A stretch of 64,000 nucleotides of DNA from Vibrio ostreicida (GTDB lineage: Bacteria; Pseudomonadota; Gammaproteobacteria; Enterobacterales; Vibrionaceae): the NCBI RefSeq assembly GCF_013074385.2, contig NZ_JABEYA020000008.1, positions 27,200-91,199 of the forward strand, given 5' to 3'. The position numbers and the translations under genes were made by a program. Of the stretch, positions 27,801-36,059 are shown one piece after another. Position 1 is the stretch's first letter. Each line of letters starts with the position of its first letter. Under the pieces are notes generated by a model. That model was not told the DNA's origin, did no database searches, and saw only the letters and a program-made list of their open reading frames with translations.

Positions 27801-27896
27801 TAAATCCATAAAGGAGAAGTATCCGCCCACGGTCAGAATAACCAAAAACAACCAGCTAATCACTTTATTGCGGATAGAATATTCAGCCATATTCAC
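24840..27896 (-). CDS. RND multidrug efflux transporter (AcrB/MexB-like, HAE1-type)
   Basis: This 1018-residue inner-membrane proton antiporter has the RND layout: a TM helix at residues 12-30, a large periplasmic loop, a TM bundle near 330-550 with the GMLVDNAIVVVEG proton-relay region, a second periplasmic loop, and a final TM bundle. The start is GTG at 27896, overlapping the upstream adaptor stop and placed 8 bases after AAGGAG; an ATG two codons later is possible. Two adaptor genes precede it, and no outer-membrane TolC-type gene is present, as in V. cholerae vexIJK, which uses TolC. Substrates are unknown. Regulation is probably by the divergent TetR protein. Confidence 0.93.
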   Translation of the reverse strand: MNMAEYSIRNKVISWLFLVILTVGGYFSFMDLGRLEDPAFTIKDAMIISTYPGATSQEVEEELTYPLEKEIRKLPYIDRITSISSSGMSQIMVSMEMVYGPDELPQIWDEMRRKISDLRPSLPSEVSSLQILDDFGDVYGIMLMLTGDGYDFIELKRYADYLSRELELVDGVGKVTISGDQQEQMFVEVSLEKLAAFNLDLNTVVSLLSQQNSVQASGEVMVNGQSLIIRPNGTMTTEQGLEDLIIHGRDTGNLIRLKDVATVSRGVEETPSNVLMYNGKPAINLAISFGSGVNVVEVGRAIDARLAALESIKPAGLDIDEFYNQAREVDRSVDDFIVSLAQAVAIVIVVLLFAMGLRSGLIIGAVLLLTVLGTFILMKQYDVELHRISLGALIIALGMLVDNAIVVVEGILVGLKKGKSKTQAAVDIVRQTQWPLLGATVIAITAFAPIGLSEDATGEFMGSLFWVLCFSLFLSWVTALTLTPFLAELLLKQPDAPAAGEEVDPYKGVLFTVFGVGLRVAIRFRWFTIMSMIGLLVMAVVAFGMVKQSFFPPSNTPMFYIDMWMPEGTDIRTTLAQSKKVEQYVRSQQNVEFVSTTTGQGLQRFALTYEPQKSYSAYSQLQVRVTDREKMFALLTQLDKTLPAMFYQPTFQFKLMEFGPSPASKIEARISGPDPKVLRAIATKVENILLADPGARNVRHDWRERTKELVPQFNESKARRLGISKQDLSNTLQMAFGGVPIGLLRDGTHRLPIIARLPEDERVDFESLANVRIWSPSLQTYIPVEQVIDGVSLEWQESLIQRRDRKRTLTVLADHDVLGQETAESLFSRIQPNVEALALPDGYELSWGGEYESSKDAQNALFGSLPMGYLMMFVITMLLFNSFRKPLVIWCTVPLSIIGVAVGLLLTDMPFSFTAFLGLLSLSGMILKNGIVLLDQINIELRAGKTPYDAVYDSAISRVRPVSMAALTTILGMIPLVFDAFFGSMAITIMAGLGFATVLTLIVVPVLFATFYRIQAPA

Positions 27897-28948
27897 TGTG
27901 GTACTCCTTCCATGTTCATCCCTTCACGTAATTGACTTAGGTGGGAGTTGACGACGATATCGCCTTCCTTAAGGCTGCCGTTAATGAGGGCACCCGAGCC
28001 ATTGATTTGATTGATCATGATCGGATAACGGCGAGCCGAATTATTTTCCACTTTCCAAACGAAAAAACGTTTCGGATCCGAGCCCGTATCAATGGCGGTC
28101 ATCGGCAGTTGAAAGCCTTGAACCCGATTCAGGCCTGCTTTGAACAAATCCACGGTGACTTGCACACTGGTGCCCGGCAGAATGGGCGTTTCCCGTTGAG
28201 GCATAGACAGCCAAAATTCATAAGTCTGACTTGATGGCTGACGTTCGCTGGTGTGCTCAAGATACGTCATTGCATAGCGGCCATCGTGACCAGCAAACGT
28301 TACCTCTGGCTGGTAACGGTCTAATGTCATCTCAGGTTTAAGCAACGCCAGTACTGAATCAGAGACATTCAATTTCACGTAGACATTTTGGGCCTGATAC
28401 AAAGAAACGACGGTTTCTCCCGGGCTGGTATTTTCATACTTCTGCTTATCTACACTCGAAATTACGCCAGTAAAGGGGGCCTTCAACCGGGTATAGCGCA
28501 CATTCAACTTAGCGGCGCTCAAGTTTGCTTTTTCCAGCTTAAAACTGGCGTCTAGCACATCTAAATCGGCCGCTGAAATCATGCTATCTGTCACCAACTC
28601 TTGGCCACGTTTATATTGTTTAAAAGCGAGATTATATTTTGCCTCCGCATCGGTTAAATTTTGCCTCGCTTTAACGTCATCCAAAAGCGCAATAACTTGC
28701 CCTTGTTTAACTCGGTCCCCTTCTCTGACCATGATCGATGAAATTTCACCTTCAAGACGAAACGCAAGCGGCGTCAATTCGGCGGGCATCACCTGACCAT
28801 TAAAACTCCGAAACTGGCTAGTCACTGGGGCATCAAGTTCCAGTGTCTCAACAAGAAGTGGGTGTTTATCTCTATGCTCTAGAGATGGTTTACATCCAAT
28901 AAGTGCCAGCGTCATTGCAGCAAAGACCGCAACCCCGATCCCTTTCAT
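27893..28948 (-). CDS. RND efflux membrane-fusion (adaptor) lipoprotein, second copy
   Basis: This is a periplasmic adaptor linking the RND pump to an outer-membrane channel. It has a lipoprotein signal with LIGC lipobox near residue 19, a lipoyl-like half motif around residues 70-90 (VREGDRVKQGQVIALLDD), a coiled-coil hairpin near 95-150, the second half (LKAPFTGVISSV), and a beta-barrel domain. Length is 351 residues. The stop overlaps the pump GTG start. It is the second of two adaptors and is clearly divergent from the first. Confidence 0.9.
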   Translation of the reverse strand: MKGIGVAVFAAMTLALIGCKPSLEHRDKHPLLVETLELDAPVTSQFRSFNGQVMPAELTPLAFRLEGEISSIMVREGDRVKQGQVIALLDDVKARQNLTDAEAKYNLAFKQYKRGQELVTDSMISAADLDVLDASFKLEKANLSAAKLNVRYTRLKAPFTGVISSVDKQKYENTSPGETVVSLYQAQNVYVKLNVSDSVLALLKPEMTLDRYQPEVTFAGHDGRYAMTYLEHTSERQPSSQTYEFWLSMPQRETPILPGTSVQVTVDLFKAGLNRVQGFQLPMTAIDTGSDPKRFFVWKVENNSARRYPIMINQINGSGALINGSLKEGDIVVNSHLSQLREGMNMEGVPQ

Positions 28949-28949
28949 G

Positions 28950-30026
28950 TTAGATCCCCTCTTCCTTTATCCAAGCTTTGACCTGCTGCCCAGACACTAA
29001 CTCGTCAACGCCCGCTTCGACAATCAGATCACCTTGTCGTAAGCCAGAGACAACCTCTCCATTTGGACTAAGCTGCACTGCCACAGTTTCAAGCAGTGTA
29101 GAAACGGGATTGAATCGAAATAAGGTGCCACTGCCAGATTGCTTCGTCACCCAGGCCGTCTCAGGTATACGAATCGTCGCTTTCGCTTGGGTATTCACCA
29201 GATGCACCTGCCCTGTCATACCGGGCAACAAGTTTAGTGTCTTTGGTCGTTGAATCATCACGCTTGCCTTGTAACTATTGGTCTCCTCATCCGCTTGCGT
29301 CGAAATTTCTTTAAACTCCGCTGAAATAAACTTATCAGGGTGACTGTCCATCGATACCTCCAGCTCAGAATCGCTAATATTGGAGAGACCCTGCTTATCG
29401 GCATAGCTGACTGGCACATTGAAGGTAACGTCGAGCACACTGTTGTCCATAAGGTTGAACACGGGCTGATTAACCGACACCACTTGGTGCTGTTTGGCAA
29501 AGATTATCGAGACAACCCCGTCAAATGGGGCTCTTATCTGGGTAAAGTTCAGTCGTGTTTGAGCCTGTTCAAACGTCGCCTTTGTTGCGATGTATTGGGC
29601 CTGTGTACGATCAAAATCGTCGGTACTGATCAACTTTTTATCATGCAGTAGCTTCGCTCGCTCAAACTCGGTGGTCGCCAAACTGTATTGTGCTTCACGT
29701 GCATCCAAATCAAGTTGATAATCATTGGGATCCAAGGCCGCCAACATATCGCCTTTCTTGACGACACTGCCCATTCTGACATTCAACTGTTCCATCTCAC
29801 CCGCAACCTGAAAAGACAAACTTGCGCGATTAGCCGCTTCTATTTGGGCAATGAATGAATCTCTCTGAATCATGGTGATATCCGCCACTTCCATCAATTT
29901 CACTGGTGTGACAACCGATGTGTCCGGCTCAGAATTGGCGTTATTGCACCCGAACAAAATAATGGATAAAGCACCGACAACTAACGGTTGCATGCTCAAT
30001 TTAGCCGTGAATAGGGACCTTGCCAT
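28950..30026 (-). CDS. RND efflux membrane-fusion (adaptor) lipoprotein, first copy
   Basis: This is the first gene of the pump operon, 358 residues, with an N-terminal lipobox LFGC near residue 27. Lipoyl halves are VRMGSVVKKGDMLAALDP and IRAPFDGVVSIIF, with a helical hairpin between them. It lies one base from the next adaptor gene. The ATG at 30026 follows AGGTCACC. Two unequal adaptors with one pump suggest a mixed adaptor ring, as proposed for VexIJK-type systems (inference). Confidence 0.9.
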   Translation of the reverse strand: MARSLFTAKLSMQPLVVGALSIILFGCNNANSEPDTSVVTPVKLMEVADITMIQRDSFIAQIEAANRASLSFQVAGEMEQLNVRMGSVVKKGDMLAALDPNDYQLDLDAREAQYSLATTEFERAKLLHDKKLISTDDFDRTQAQYIATKATFEQAQTRLNFTQIRAPFDGVVSIIFAKQHQVVSVNQPVFNLMDNSVLDVTFNVPVSYADKQGLSNISDSELEVSMDSHPDKFISAEFKEISTQADEETNSYKASVMIQRPKTLNLLPGMTGQVHLVNTQAKATIRIPETAWVTKQSGSGTLFRFNPVSTLLETVAVQLSPNGEVVSGLRQGDLIVEAGVDELVSGQQVKAWIKEEGI

Positions 30027-30047
30027 TTGGTGACCTCACGCATTTTA

Positions 30048-30067
30048 TATTACACATTTGTGCAGTA
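30048..30067. promoter_or_regulatory. candidate TetR-family operator between the pump operon and its regulator
   Basis: TATTACACATTTGTGCAGTA is an imperfect 20-bp inverted repeat (CACA...TGTG core) 22 bases upstream of the first adaptor gene, in the divergent region. Its size and place suit a TetR dimer. The sequence of the true operator is not known. Confidence 0.4.
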
Positions 30068-30213
30068 TATTGTTTATATCATTCAAATCAATACTTATTT
30101 ACCATGTGTATAGTAAAAAACTTTGATATTCTATAGTGACGGGAACGTTATAAGATGAAAAGCAAAACGATTTCTGGTAGAAATACCGCCGTCAAAATTA
30201 ATTGAATGGAACA

Positions 30214-30921
30214 ATGACAGAAAGAAAGCAAGGTCGCCGAAGTGCGCAAGATGCAGAGAAGACAAAATGTGAGATACTCAGAGTCGCGTCTGAGTTATTT
30301 TGCTCCCTCGGTTACGAGCGGGTATCTCTACGTAACATCAGCGAACAAGCTGGGGTTTCCCACAGCCTGATCAGGCACCATTTCGGCAGTAAAGAAAAAA
30401 TTTGGCATGCCATTAGCGATAATTTAGATCGCTACATGGAAAACTATATGCATACGCTTATTGATAACATGCCACAAAATATCACCGCCAATGTGAAATT
30501 ATACTTGTTATCCGTCCAACTTTTAGCGCATTTGCTGACCTTCAAACAACCGATACAGCTGATTGCGGACGCCGTAAGGCAGGAAGACTCTTTGTTCGAT
30601 TACTTTATCGATAACTCGGGAGAGCTAGAAGCGTTGGTCAACAGCATTGCCGATGATTACAATCAGGCCTTCCCTGAATCCAAGGTGAAAATTTGGGAAA
30701 TCAAATGGCAGATGATTATGTTTGCCCACGGAGCGGCAAGCCTAGCCCCTTTTATGAAAGAAACCTGGGTTGACGAAACTAGCGATGATCAGGAATGTTT
30801 ACTCAAACATTGGGACATGTTTAACCAAATGATGGTCAGTCGCTTGCATGTTCCACAAGCCTTTGTATTACAGCCCAGCAGTGTGGATGAGTTAGTCTTT
30901 GAATTACCCTGTCAGGGTTAA
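30214..30921 (+). CDS. TetR/AcrR family transcriptional regulator
   Basis: The 235-residue protein has an N-terminal TetR DNA-binding domain (residues about 12-60: ILRVASELFCSLGYERVSLRNI, then GVSHSLIRHHFGSKE) and a helical ligand-binding domain. It is divergent from the RND operon, 187 bases away, so it is probably its local repressor. The ATG at 30214 gives MTERKQGRRSA; a TTG at 30202 is in frame but unsupported. The ligand cannot be predicted. Confidence 0.9.
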   Translation: MTERKQGRRSAQDAEKTKCEILRVASELFCSLGYERVSLRNISEQAGVSHSLIRHHFGSKEKIWHAISDNLDRYMENYMHTLIDNMPQNITANVKLYLLSVQLLAHLLTFKQPIQLIADAVRQEDSLFDYFIDNSGELEALVNSIADDYNQAFPESKVKIWEIKWQMIMFAHGAASLAPFMKETWVDETSDDQECLLKHWDMFNQMMVSRLHVPQAFVLQPSSVDELVFELPCQG

Positions 30922-30948
30922 AAAAGTCTGCGTAACGCAGACTTTTTT
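30921..30948. terminator. bidirectional terminator between tetR and tssL
   Basis: AAAAAGTCTGCG-TA-ACGCAGACTTTTTT has an 8-bp GC-containing stem with A and T tracts on both sides. It lies directly after the stops of the two convergent genes and marks the left edge of the T6SS locus. Confidence 0.92.
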
Positions 30949-31738
30949 ATTGGAAATTTTCCAGTAATGTTTGGAATTTAGTATCAATCACTAAATACGT
31001 CGCCACATACATTAAAGAGAATATTATCGCCGAGACACCCAAAATGATCCGAGGTGGGATAACTCTTTTCAAAGGTTGCTTGATATACTTCGCCTTTAGA
31101 TTGACCAAAGACACCTTTTCATTTTCCGCTAACCTTTCATCCTTAATCAGACGGTACACGGTGTTAGCAATATCCGATAATTGTTCTTTACCTCGCTCTT
31201 CTCGACCATACTTGCCTTGAAAGCCCAATTGGATCAATAAATAAAGCAGTTCGATAACATAACGATAACGTCTAGGATCCGCTTTTAATCTCTCTAAAAT
31301 GGTAAAGAATTTGTCGCCGCCGGATGTCTCGTTATGAAACTCGGCAAGCAAACTATTTTGGCTCCAGTTACTGTTGGCTCCCCATTCTTCGCGACATACA
31401 GATTCGTCTATCGCTGCGCACAAACAATAACGAATCACGAGGATGGAAGCTCTGTCCACTTCCATCTCATTGAGCTTGCGTTCACCTTTGCGGATCTCTC
31501 GAGCAATTTGCTCACGAAATGGCATCGGGTCTTCCAACCAAGGGATTGACGACATACAAGATAGACAAGCGATCAACCACGAAAACTGATCGACCAATGG
31601 GTTAACCCCCATCGTTTCAATCAGGGGGTCTTTAACCGCGATGTTTCTCGAAAGGTCTGGAGCGGGCATCACCTCCATTGGCTTGCCCGGCTCCGGCTGA
31701 AAGAGAACAACTGTCACATCGCTATCTATATAACTCAT
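30947..31738 (-). CDS. tssL: T6SS inner-membrane protein TssL (DotU/IcmH family)
   Basis: TssL is part of the TssJLM membrane complex that anchors the secretion machine. The 263-residue protein has the cytoplasmic DotU domain (residues about 45-215, with CAAIDESV and the LLYLLIQLGFQGKY block) and one C-terminal TM helix (about 232-252). It lacks the fused OmpA-like peptidoglycan-binding domain seen in some TssL proteins. The ATG overlaps the tssK stop (ATGA). It is last in the barrel-fha-tssJ-tssK-tssL operon. Confidence 0.93.
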   Translation of the reverse strand: MSYIDSDVTVVLFQPEPGKPMEVMPAPDLSRNIAVKDPLIETMGVNPLVDQFSWLIACLSCMSSIPWLEDPMPFREQIAREIRKGERKLNEMEVDRASILVIRYCLCAAIDESVCREEWGANSNWSQNSLLAEFHNETSGGDKFFTILERLKADPRRYRYVIELLYLLIQLGFQGKYGREERGKEQLSDIANTVYRLIKDERLAENEKVSLVNLKAKYIKQPLKRVIPPRIILGVSAIIFSLMYVATYLVIDTKFQTLLENFQ

Positions 31739-33060
31739 GTTCTAACCGCCCACAGCTGTAGAGACAGATTTGCAAAATCACCTGATACATGTACAGCGAT
31801 CGCCGATGCTTTTTCCAAAGCAGACCACTCTTCACTGGAACGATCGAGTTCAAAATACGTGTATCCAGCGTGGTAAGGCAATGCGCGTGGAACAACAGGC
31901 ATCGGCTTAATACCAATTCCTGGAAGCTGCAAGTTGATTAAATCACGGATATTATCCATCGCACCAATTTTCGTCTGAGTGACAAATTGTGTATGAAGAA
32001 TATCAAGCGTCACATCCGCTTTCACTGCTAATATGAAGGTTGCAGATTCAACCACCTTCTTATCAGGGATCACAGCGGTGCGGATCCCAAAGTTCTGTTC
32101 TTTTAATGTCAGCGGAATAGCGCGTTGCTCTGACATAACACTCAAGGTACGTTTGGCGTTGTCTAGCGTACGTGATAGACAGTGGGTCAAATCACCGTGG
32201 TTGTATTCAATAAACTCAGGCGGTCTTCTAGAGACGGTACATAGAGTAGCCAGCTCTCCTTCAGCTTGAAGCAACAAGCGGTAAAGAGACTCAGGATGCA
32301 CTCCCTCAACGCTGGCGAGATGCCAAAATAGCGGCTCATATCGATTCAGTGTTTGTAACAACATAAAATCCGAAACCGTAGACACACCTTGCTGATCAAC
32401 CGTACCCAAGCGTTCAACAATCGACTCAGCTCGGTGCTTCAACATTGACGCAAATTCATTGGTAAACTTCTTGAGTACAATAGACGCGCTAATATCAAGA
32501 CAGGTTGGGATATACGTTTCATCCAAGACAACACTACCGTCAGGTTTAACCTCTGAAATTTTTAAGATTGGGATGGCGGTGTAGGCACTGCGATCTTCAT
32601 CTTCATACATCAGACGAAATGTGAGTTTACCGACTGCAATGTTAGCCGTATCTTCACTGTCGTAGCTCGAATCAACCGCATCCTGATGTTGAACCAAATA
32701 ACGCGCACCATCTCGGTCGGAACCAAAGAGTTCTTCACGTTCAGAAGGCAGTGGGCAACACAAATAAAGAACTTTATCCGTTATCGATGGGTCGACCTCT
32801 TTGACATCCGGCACTTCCGCCAGAACGGGCAAATCAAAAGGCGTTTTATCCTGAAGAATACCGACGGCACGAGTTACGGACACTTTACCTTGAGTTAATA
32901 AATCTGTGTTGATTTCGATGCGGTTCACTCCCCAGTGGAGCGGTGAACTGCTGGAAAATAGCATAGAACTTAATTTGGTCTGGGCACGATCAAACTGCTG
33001 AAAGTGCTGTGGCTTCATGAACATGCCATCCTGCCACACTACCGGATTAAATAACGACAT
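31735..33060 (-). CDS. tssK: T6SS baseplate protein TssK
   Basis: TssK links the baseplate to the membrane complex. It begins VVWQDGMFMKPQHFQQ, the typical N-terminus, with the WHLASVEGVHPESLYRLLLQ block near residue 250 and the LPGIGIKPMPVVPRALPY block near 385. At 441 residues it has the expected length. It is coupled to tssL by a 4-base overlap and follows tssJ by 11 bases. Confidence 0.95.
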   Translation of the reverse strand: MSLFNPVVWQDGMFMKPQHFQQFDRAQTKLSSMLFSSSSPLHWGVNRIEINTDLLTQGKVSVTRAVGILQDKTPFDLPVLAEVPDVKEVDPSITDKVLYLCCPLPSEREELFGSDRDGARYLVQHQDAVDSSYDSEDTANIAVGKLTFRLMYEDEDRSAYTAIPILKISEVKPDGSVVLDETYIPTCLDISASIVLKKFTNEFASMLKHRAESIVERLGTVDQQGVSTVSDFMLLQTLNRYEPLFWHLASVEGVHPESLYRLLLQAEGELATLCTVSRRPPEFIEYNHGDLTHCLSRTLDNAKRTLSVMSEQRAIPLTLKEQNFGIRTAVIPDKKVVESATFILAVKADVTLDILHTQFVTQTKIGAMDNIRDLINLQLPGIGIKPMPVVPRALPYHAGYTYFELDRSSEEWSALEKASAIAVHVSGDFANLSLQLWAVRT

Positions 33061-33071
33061 TGGGTTGTCCT

Positions 33072-33572
33072 TTAAAAATAACTTTGTTCAATTCCACGCG
33101 TAGAGTTAAACGAAAGCTCGCTTCCCTCCAGCATCAGTTTTAAATAGTATTCCGATTTTTCTTCAACCACTTGTACTTTGCGCCATGAGGAACCATTGAT
33201 ATCACGAAAGGCAGCAGAAAAACCAAGTGCACGCGTTCCAGGATCGAGAGTCAGTATTTCGTGGATATTTTCCCCCGGTTGCAACTGATACTCGTATCGC
33301 TTGATGTATTCATCGCCTAAAGAGGCTTTATCATTCTCAAACAGTGCAAAAAAATCCAGATTTCTGAACAACACTGGTGAACTCAATTCATGAATGCGCA
33401 GAATGACTGGTGAAGGTTGCCCACCCTCTCGCTTATTAAGCGTTGGTGAAGCCTCGATGATCAATTCAATCGAGGCCGTTTCTGGTGTAATGCCACTGGA
33501 CTCTTTAAACTGATCCCACATTGAACAGCCACTCAATACTACCGTTAAAAGCACAACAATAAATTTACGCAT
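33072..33572 (-). CDS. tssJ: T6SS outer-membrane lipoprotein TssJ
   Basis: TssJ is the outer-membrane-anchored member of the TssJLM complex. It has a lipoprotein signal with lipobox LSGC (Cys16), followed by the TssJ beta-sandwich with the VILRIHELSSPVLFRNLDFFALF segment region and QPGE turn. Length is 166 residues. It overlaps the end of the FHA gene by 8 bases. Confidence 0.93.
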   Translation of the reverse strand: MRKFIVVLLTVVLSGCSMWDQFKESSGITPETASIELIIEASPTLNKREGGQPSPVILRIHELSSPVLFRNLDFFALFENDKASLGDEYIKRYEYQLQPGENIHEILTLDPGTRALGFSAAFRDINGSSWRKVQVVEEKSEYYLKLMLEGSELSFNSTRGIEQSYF

Positions 33573-34977
33573 ATTTTTCTTTTAGTAACCTGTTGTAGTT
33601 TTCCTGAACAAGTTTGTTCGTCCCCAAACCGTGCACGCCCTTTAAGCTCTCCAAATAATGCAGTTTGTAGCTATCCCACAGCTTTTGTTTAGCAAGAAAA
33701 CCTTTCTTTCCAGCTTTCTGCTCAAACACCATAGGATCGTAATGACCGACACTTTCTTGAACATAACGGTTTACCGCTTGTTCATAGAGAGATTGATGCT
33801 CGTTGATCTCATCGAGCATCTGTTCAACCAGCTCATTGGGCGTCAGCATACTTTGGTTATTGAGGTCTAGCATCAAACTGATTAGATCCGTATCGGGCGC
33901 AGATGATGATTGTTTGAGCGTTTCTATTTCCGTCAAGTCACTTTGAAGCTTGTTAATACATAAACGCAGACACATCCCCATTTGTTCAAATAATTTAGGA
34001 TCGTGACCAAACAATTGATTCTCACTCACCCCGAGCCCTTTTTTAAAAGAAGACAGCAGGTCATCGGGTGTGCCCTCGGTAAAGGGACGCTCAGCAGGGA
34101 CCTCTGAATGAGATTCCATCGTCGGTGTGGTTAGCTCTTCCCATTGTTCACTACTGGCAACGTTCGTCTGACCGTTGGACAACGATGAGGGGGCAGGTTC
34201 AGCAGACAAGTGAGAGGGTGCCAAACGCTGTGCTTTGCCCACAGAGTTAACATGGGGTGCCTCTACAGATTGAGACTCGAAAGCCGTTGCTGCTTTATCC
34301 GAACGTAGGCTGTCGGCCTCTGACATCCAGTCCTCTGGTATCAAACTAGGAACATCAAATTCGGAATACACGCTCAGGCTGTCGTCGGCGATCTGGCGTT
34401 GGGATTCACTTGAAACCACAAAATGGTCGAGCTCATCACTTTCATTACGAATCAAATGGTCATCACTTTTATCGAGCGAAAATTCAAGATGGGCAACCGG
34501 GTCTGTCGCATCAGAATCTGCCGAGCGAGTCTCCATAAATATATCTTCGAGCGCACCCTGCTCAACGTGATCTTCGTGTGCTTCGCCAAGATTCACCAGC
34601 GGGTCGGTTGTGTCTCTTTCCGGAGTAATATCATAAGCAATGTCGGCTGCATTCGTGGTGCGCTCAACGCTGATCGCCAATTCATACTGCCCCAACACGA
34701 TAACGTCACCTTCATGAATTGGAATCGGTTGGTTTTTCAATAACTTGTTGCCATTGACTAAAAGTCCATTGGTACTCACATCACTGATGTAGTAGCCGTC
34801 CCCATACACACTGAGTAAGCAATGTGTGCTGGATATGTAGCGGTTATGATCGACCAAGGGCACAGAACAACCTGGGTTGCGGCCGATCGAGCCACCACTT
34901 TCCGGCAACTCGACGAATTTCGCTCCCGTGTACTCTTCAGGATGCTTTGAAATGACTATAACCAAGCGCTCTAACAA
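33565..34977 (-). CDS. tagH: T6SS FHA-domain protein (TagH/Fha type)
   Basis: The FHA domain at residues about 20-95 binds phosphothreonine; key residues are visible as SIGRNPGCS, SSTHC and VSTNG. A Ser/Asp/Glu-rich linker of about 210 residues follows, then a conserved C-terminal helical domain (about 320-470) typical of T6SS Fha/ImpI proteins. In Pseudomonas an Fha protein is the target of the PpkA kinase, and a PpkA-like kinase is encoded at 49650-51650. The start is TTG at 34977, supported by GAGGA seven bases upstream; no ATG lies before the FHA domain. Confidence 0.9.
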   Translation of the reverse strand: MLERLVIVISKHPEEYTGAKFVELPESGGSIGRNPGCSVPLVDHNRYISSTHCLLSVYGDGYYISDVSTNGLLVNGNKLLKNQPIPIHEGDVIVLGQYELAISVERTTNAADIAYDITPERDTTDPLVNLGEAHEDHVEQGALEDIFMETRSADSDATDPVAHLEFSLDKSDDHLIRNESDELDHFVVSSESQRQIADDSLSVYSEFDVPSLIPEDWMSEADSLRSDKAATAFESQSVEAPHVNSVGKAQRLAPSHLSAEPAPSSLSNGQTNVASSEQWEELTTPTMESHSEVPAERPFTEGTPDDLLSSFKKGLGVSENQLFGHDPKLFEQMGMCLRLCINKLQSDLTEIETLKQSSSAPDTDLISLMLDLNNQSMLTPNELVEQMLDEINEHQSLYEQAVNRYVQESVGHYDPMVFEQKAGKKGFLAKQKLWDSYKLHYLESLKGVHGLGTNKLVQENYNRLLKEKYA

Positions 34978-34988
34978 AGCTCTATCCT

Positions 34989-35591
34989 CTAGAAAAGAAG
35001 TGACACAGTAAGTTCGAGACCGCCCAAACCATCATTATATACAGGCAAGATGTAAGAAACCTGCGGTACTATCTGAATGTGCGCATCTGGGTCCCCCCCC
35101 AGCTTGATGACACTACCTAGGCTGACGACCGCACCCGCTTCGAACTGGTCGATTTCATCCAGTTGCTCACCGTACTTATAGCCCTTGCTATCAACAACCC
35201 AACGATTTGAATACTGGCTATAGGCGGCCGAAACACCCGCACCTATATAAGGTGTGAAAACTGACCAAGTGCCGAGTGCGTATTGAGGGACAATCCGAAA
35301 CTCATAATTGGTCACTTCCTGATAAATCCCATTTGCAGGCGCATCGACAGATTCATTGAGATAATTAAACCCCAACCACCAACGCCAGCGATTATTATCT
35401 TCATCAATTGGTCGTGTATGAACAAGACCGTAACGCATAGCATTACTGGTCCCGCTGTCCCCTTGCTTATAATCAATGCTATCGATACTTAGCATGTTGA
35501 TAGAACCGCCGTAGCGCTCCCCTTTCGCGTTTGCTGAAATTGGCACTGAGCAGGCAAGCACCAATAAGCCCAATCGAGTTAGCTTGGTCAT
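34989..35591 (-). CDS. outer-membrane beta-barrel protein heading a T6SS operon
   Basis: The 200-residue protein has a signal peptide (1-22, ending ANA), alternating beta strands with aromatic girdles, and a C-terminal Phe (SLLF), which suggest an outer-membrane barrel of about eight strands. I do not recognise a named family. It is first in the operon ahead of fha, so it may help the T6SS cross or sense the outer membrane (inference). A run of eight G residues (35093-35100 on the opposite strand as C) falls near codon 165; a slip there would replace the last 35 or so residues and the terminal Phe. Confidence 0.75.
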   Translation of the reverse strand: MTKLTRLGLLVLACSVPISANAKGERYGGSINMLSIDSIDYKQGDSGTSNAMRYGLVHTRPIDEDNNRWRWWLGFNYLNESVDAPANGIYQEVTNYEFRIVPQYALGTWSVFTPYIGAGVSAAYSQYSNRWVVDSKGYKYGEQLDEIDQFEAGAVVSLGSVIKLGGDPDAHIQIVPQVSYILPVYNDGLGGLELTVSLLF

Positions 35592-36059
35592 CCTTTCATC
35601 CTCAAAGGGTCTAAAGTCAAATCAATAATAATGATTGAGCAAAATAGCAGGCTATTTTAAAAATACAAGTACCAAGGTAAAAAGCGGGGCAATTCTGTCT
35701 TTTCTCCTAGCCGTACCTGCTTTTCGACTATGAAAATGGGTATTTTAACTAGTGCTCAAACCTCAGATGGTCTGGTGTTTTTTTGAACTCATCTTCATCA
35801 ATCGTTAATAGTACATCGACCCATTAATCAAACTAGGCATAAAAACCCCAAAATTAATTGATAGGATTATCATTTAGAGCTATAACTCTATTGTTCAAGA
35901 TCACAATTATTAAACTTTAATTAGGTTTAATCATTTATTATTTACAATTCACTTTCCACCGCTTTAAAATCCCATCCGAAAATAAATAAACATAAATAAA
36001 TATGCAACGTTCAGCGTTGTCCTTACATTTCTGCAATTAACGTCATTTGGATAGGCTTA
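35592..36059. other. 468-base divergent promoter region between two T6SS operons
   Basis: The region is AT-rich and serves the leftward barrel-fha-tssJKL operon and the rightward vasL-tssM operon. It contains the inverted repeat listed at 35641-35658. I searched by eye for a sigma-54 TGGCAC-N5-TTGC element on both strands and found none. No gene is evident. Confidence 0.5.
35641..35658. promoter_or_regulatory. perfect inverted repeat upstream of the barrel-fha operon
   Basis: AAAATAGC-AG-GCTATTTT is a perfect 8-2-8 palindrome 50 bases upstream of the barrel gene start. It could be an operator for an unidentified regulator or a small hairpin in the 5' leader. Confidence 0.35.
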
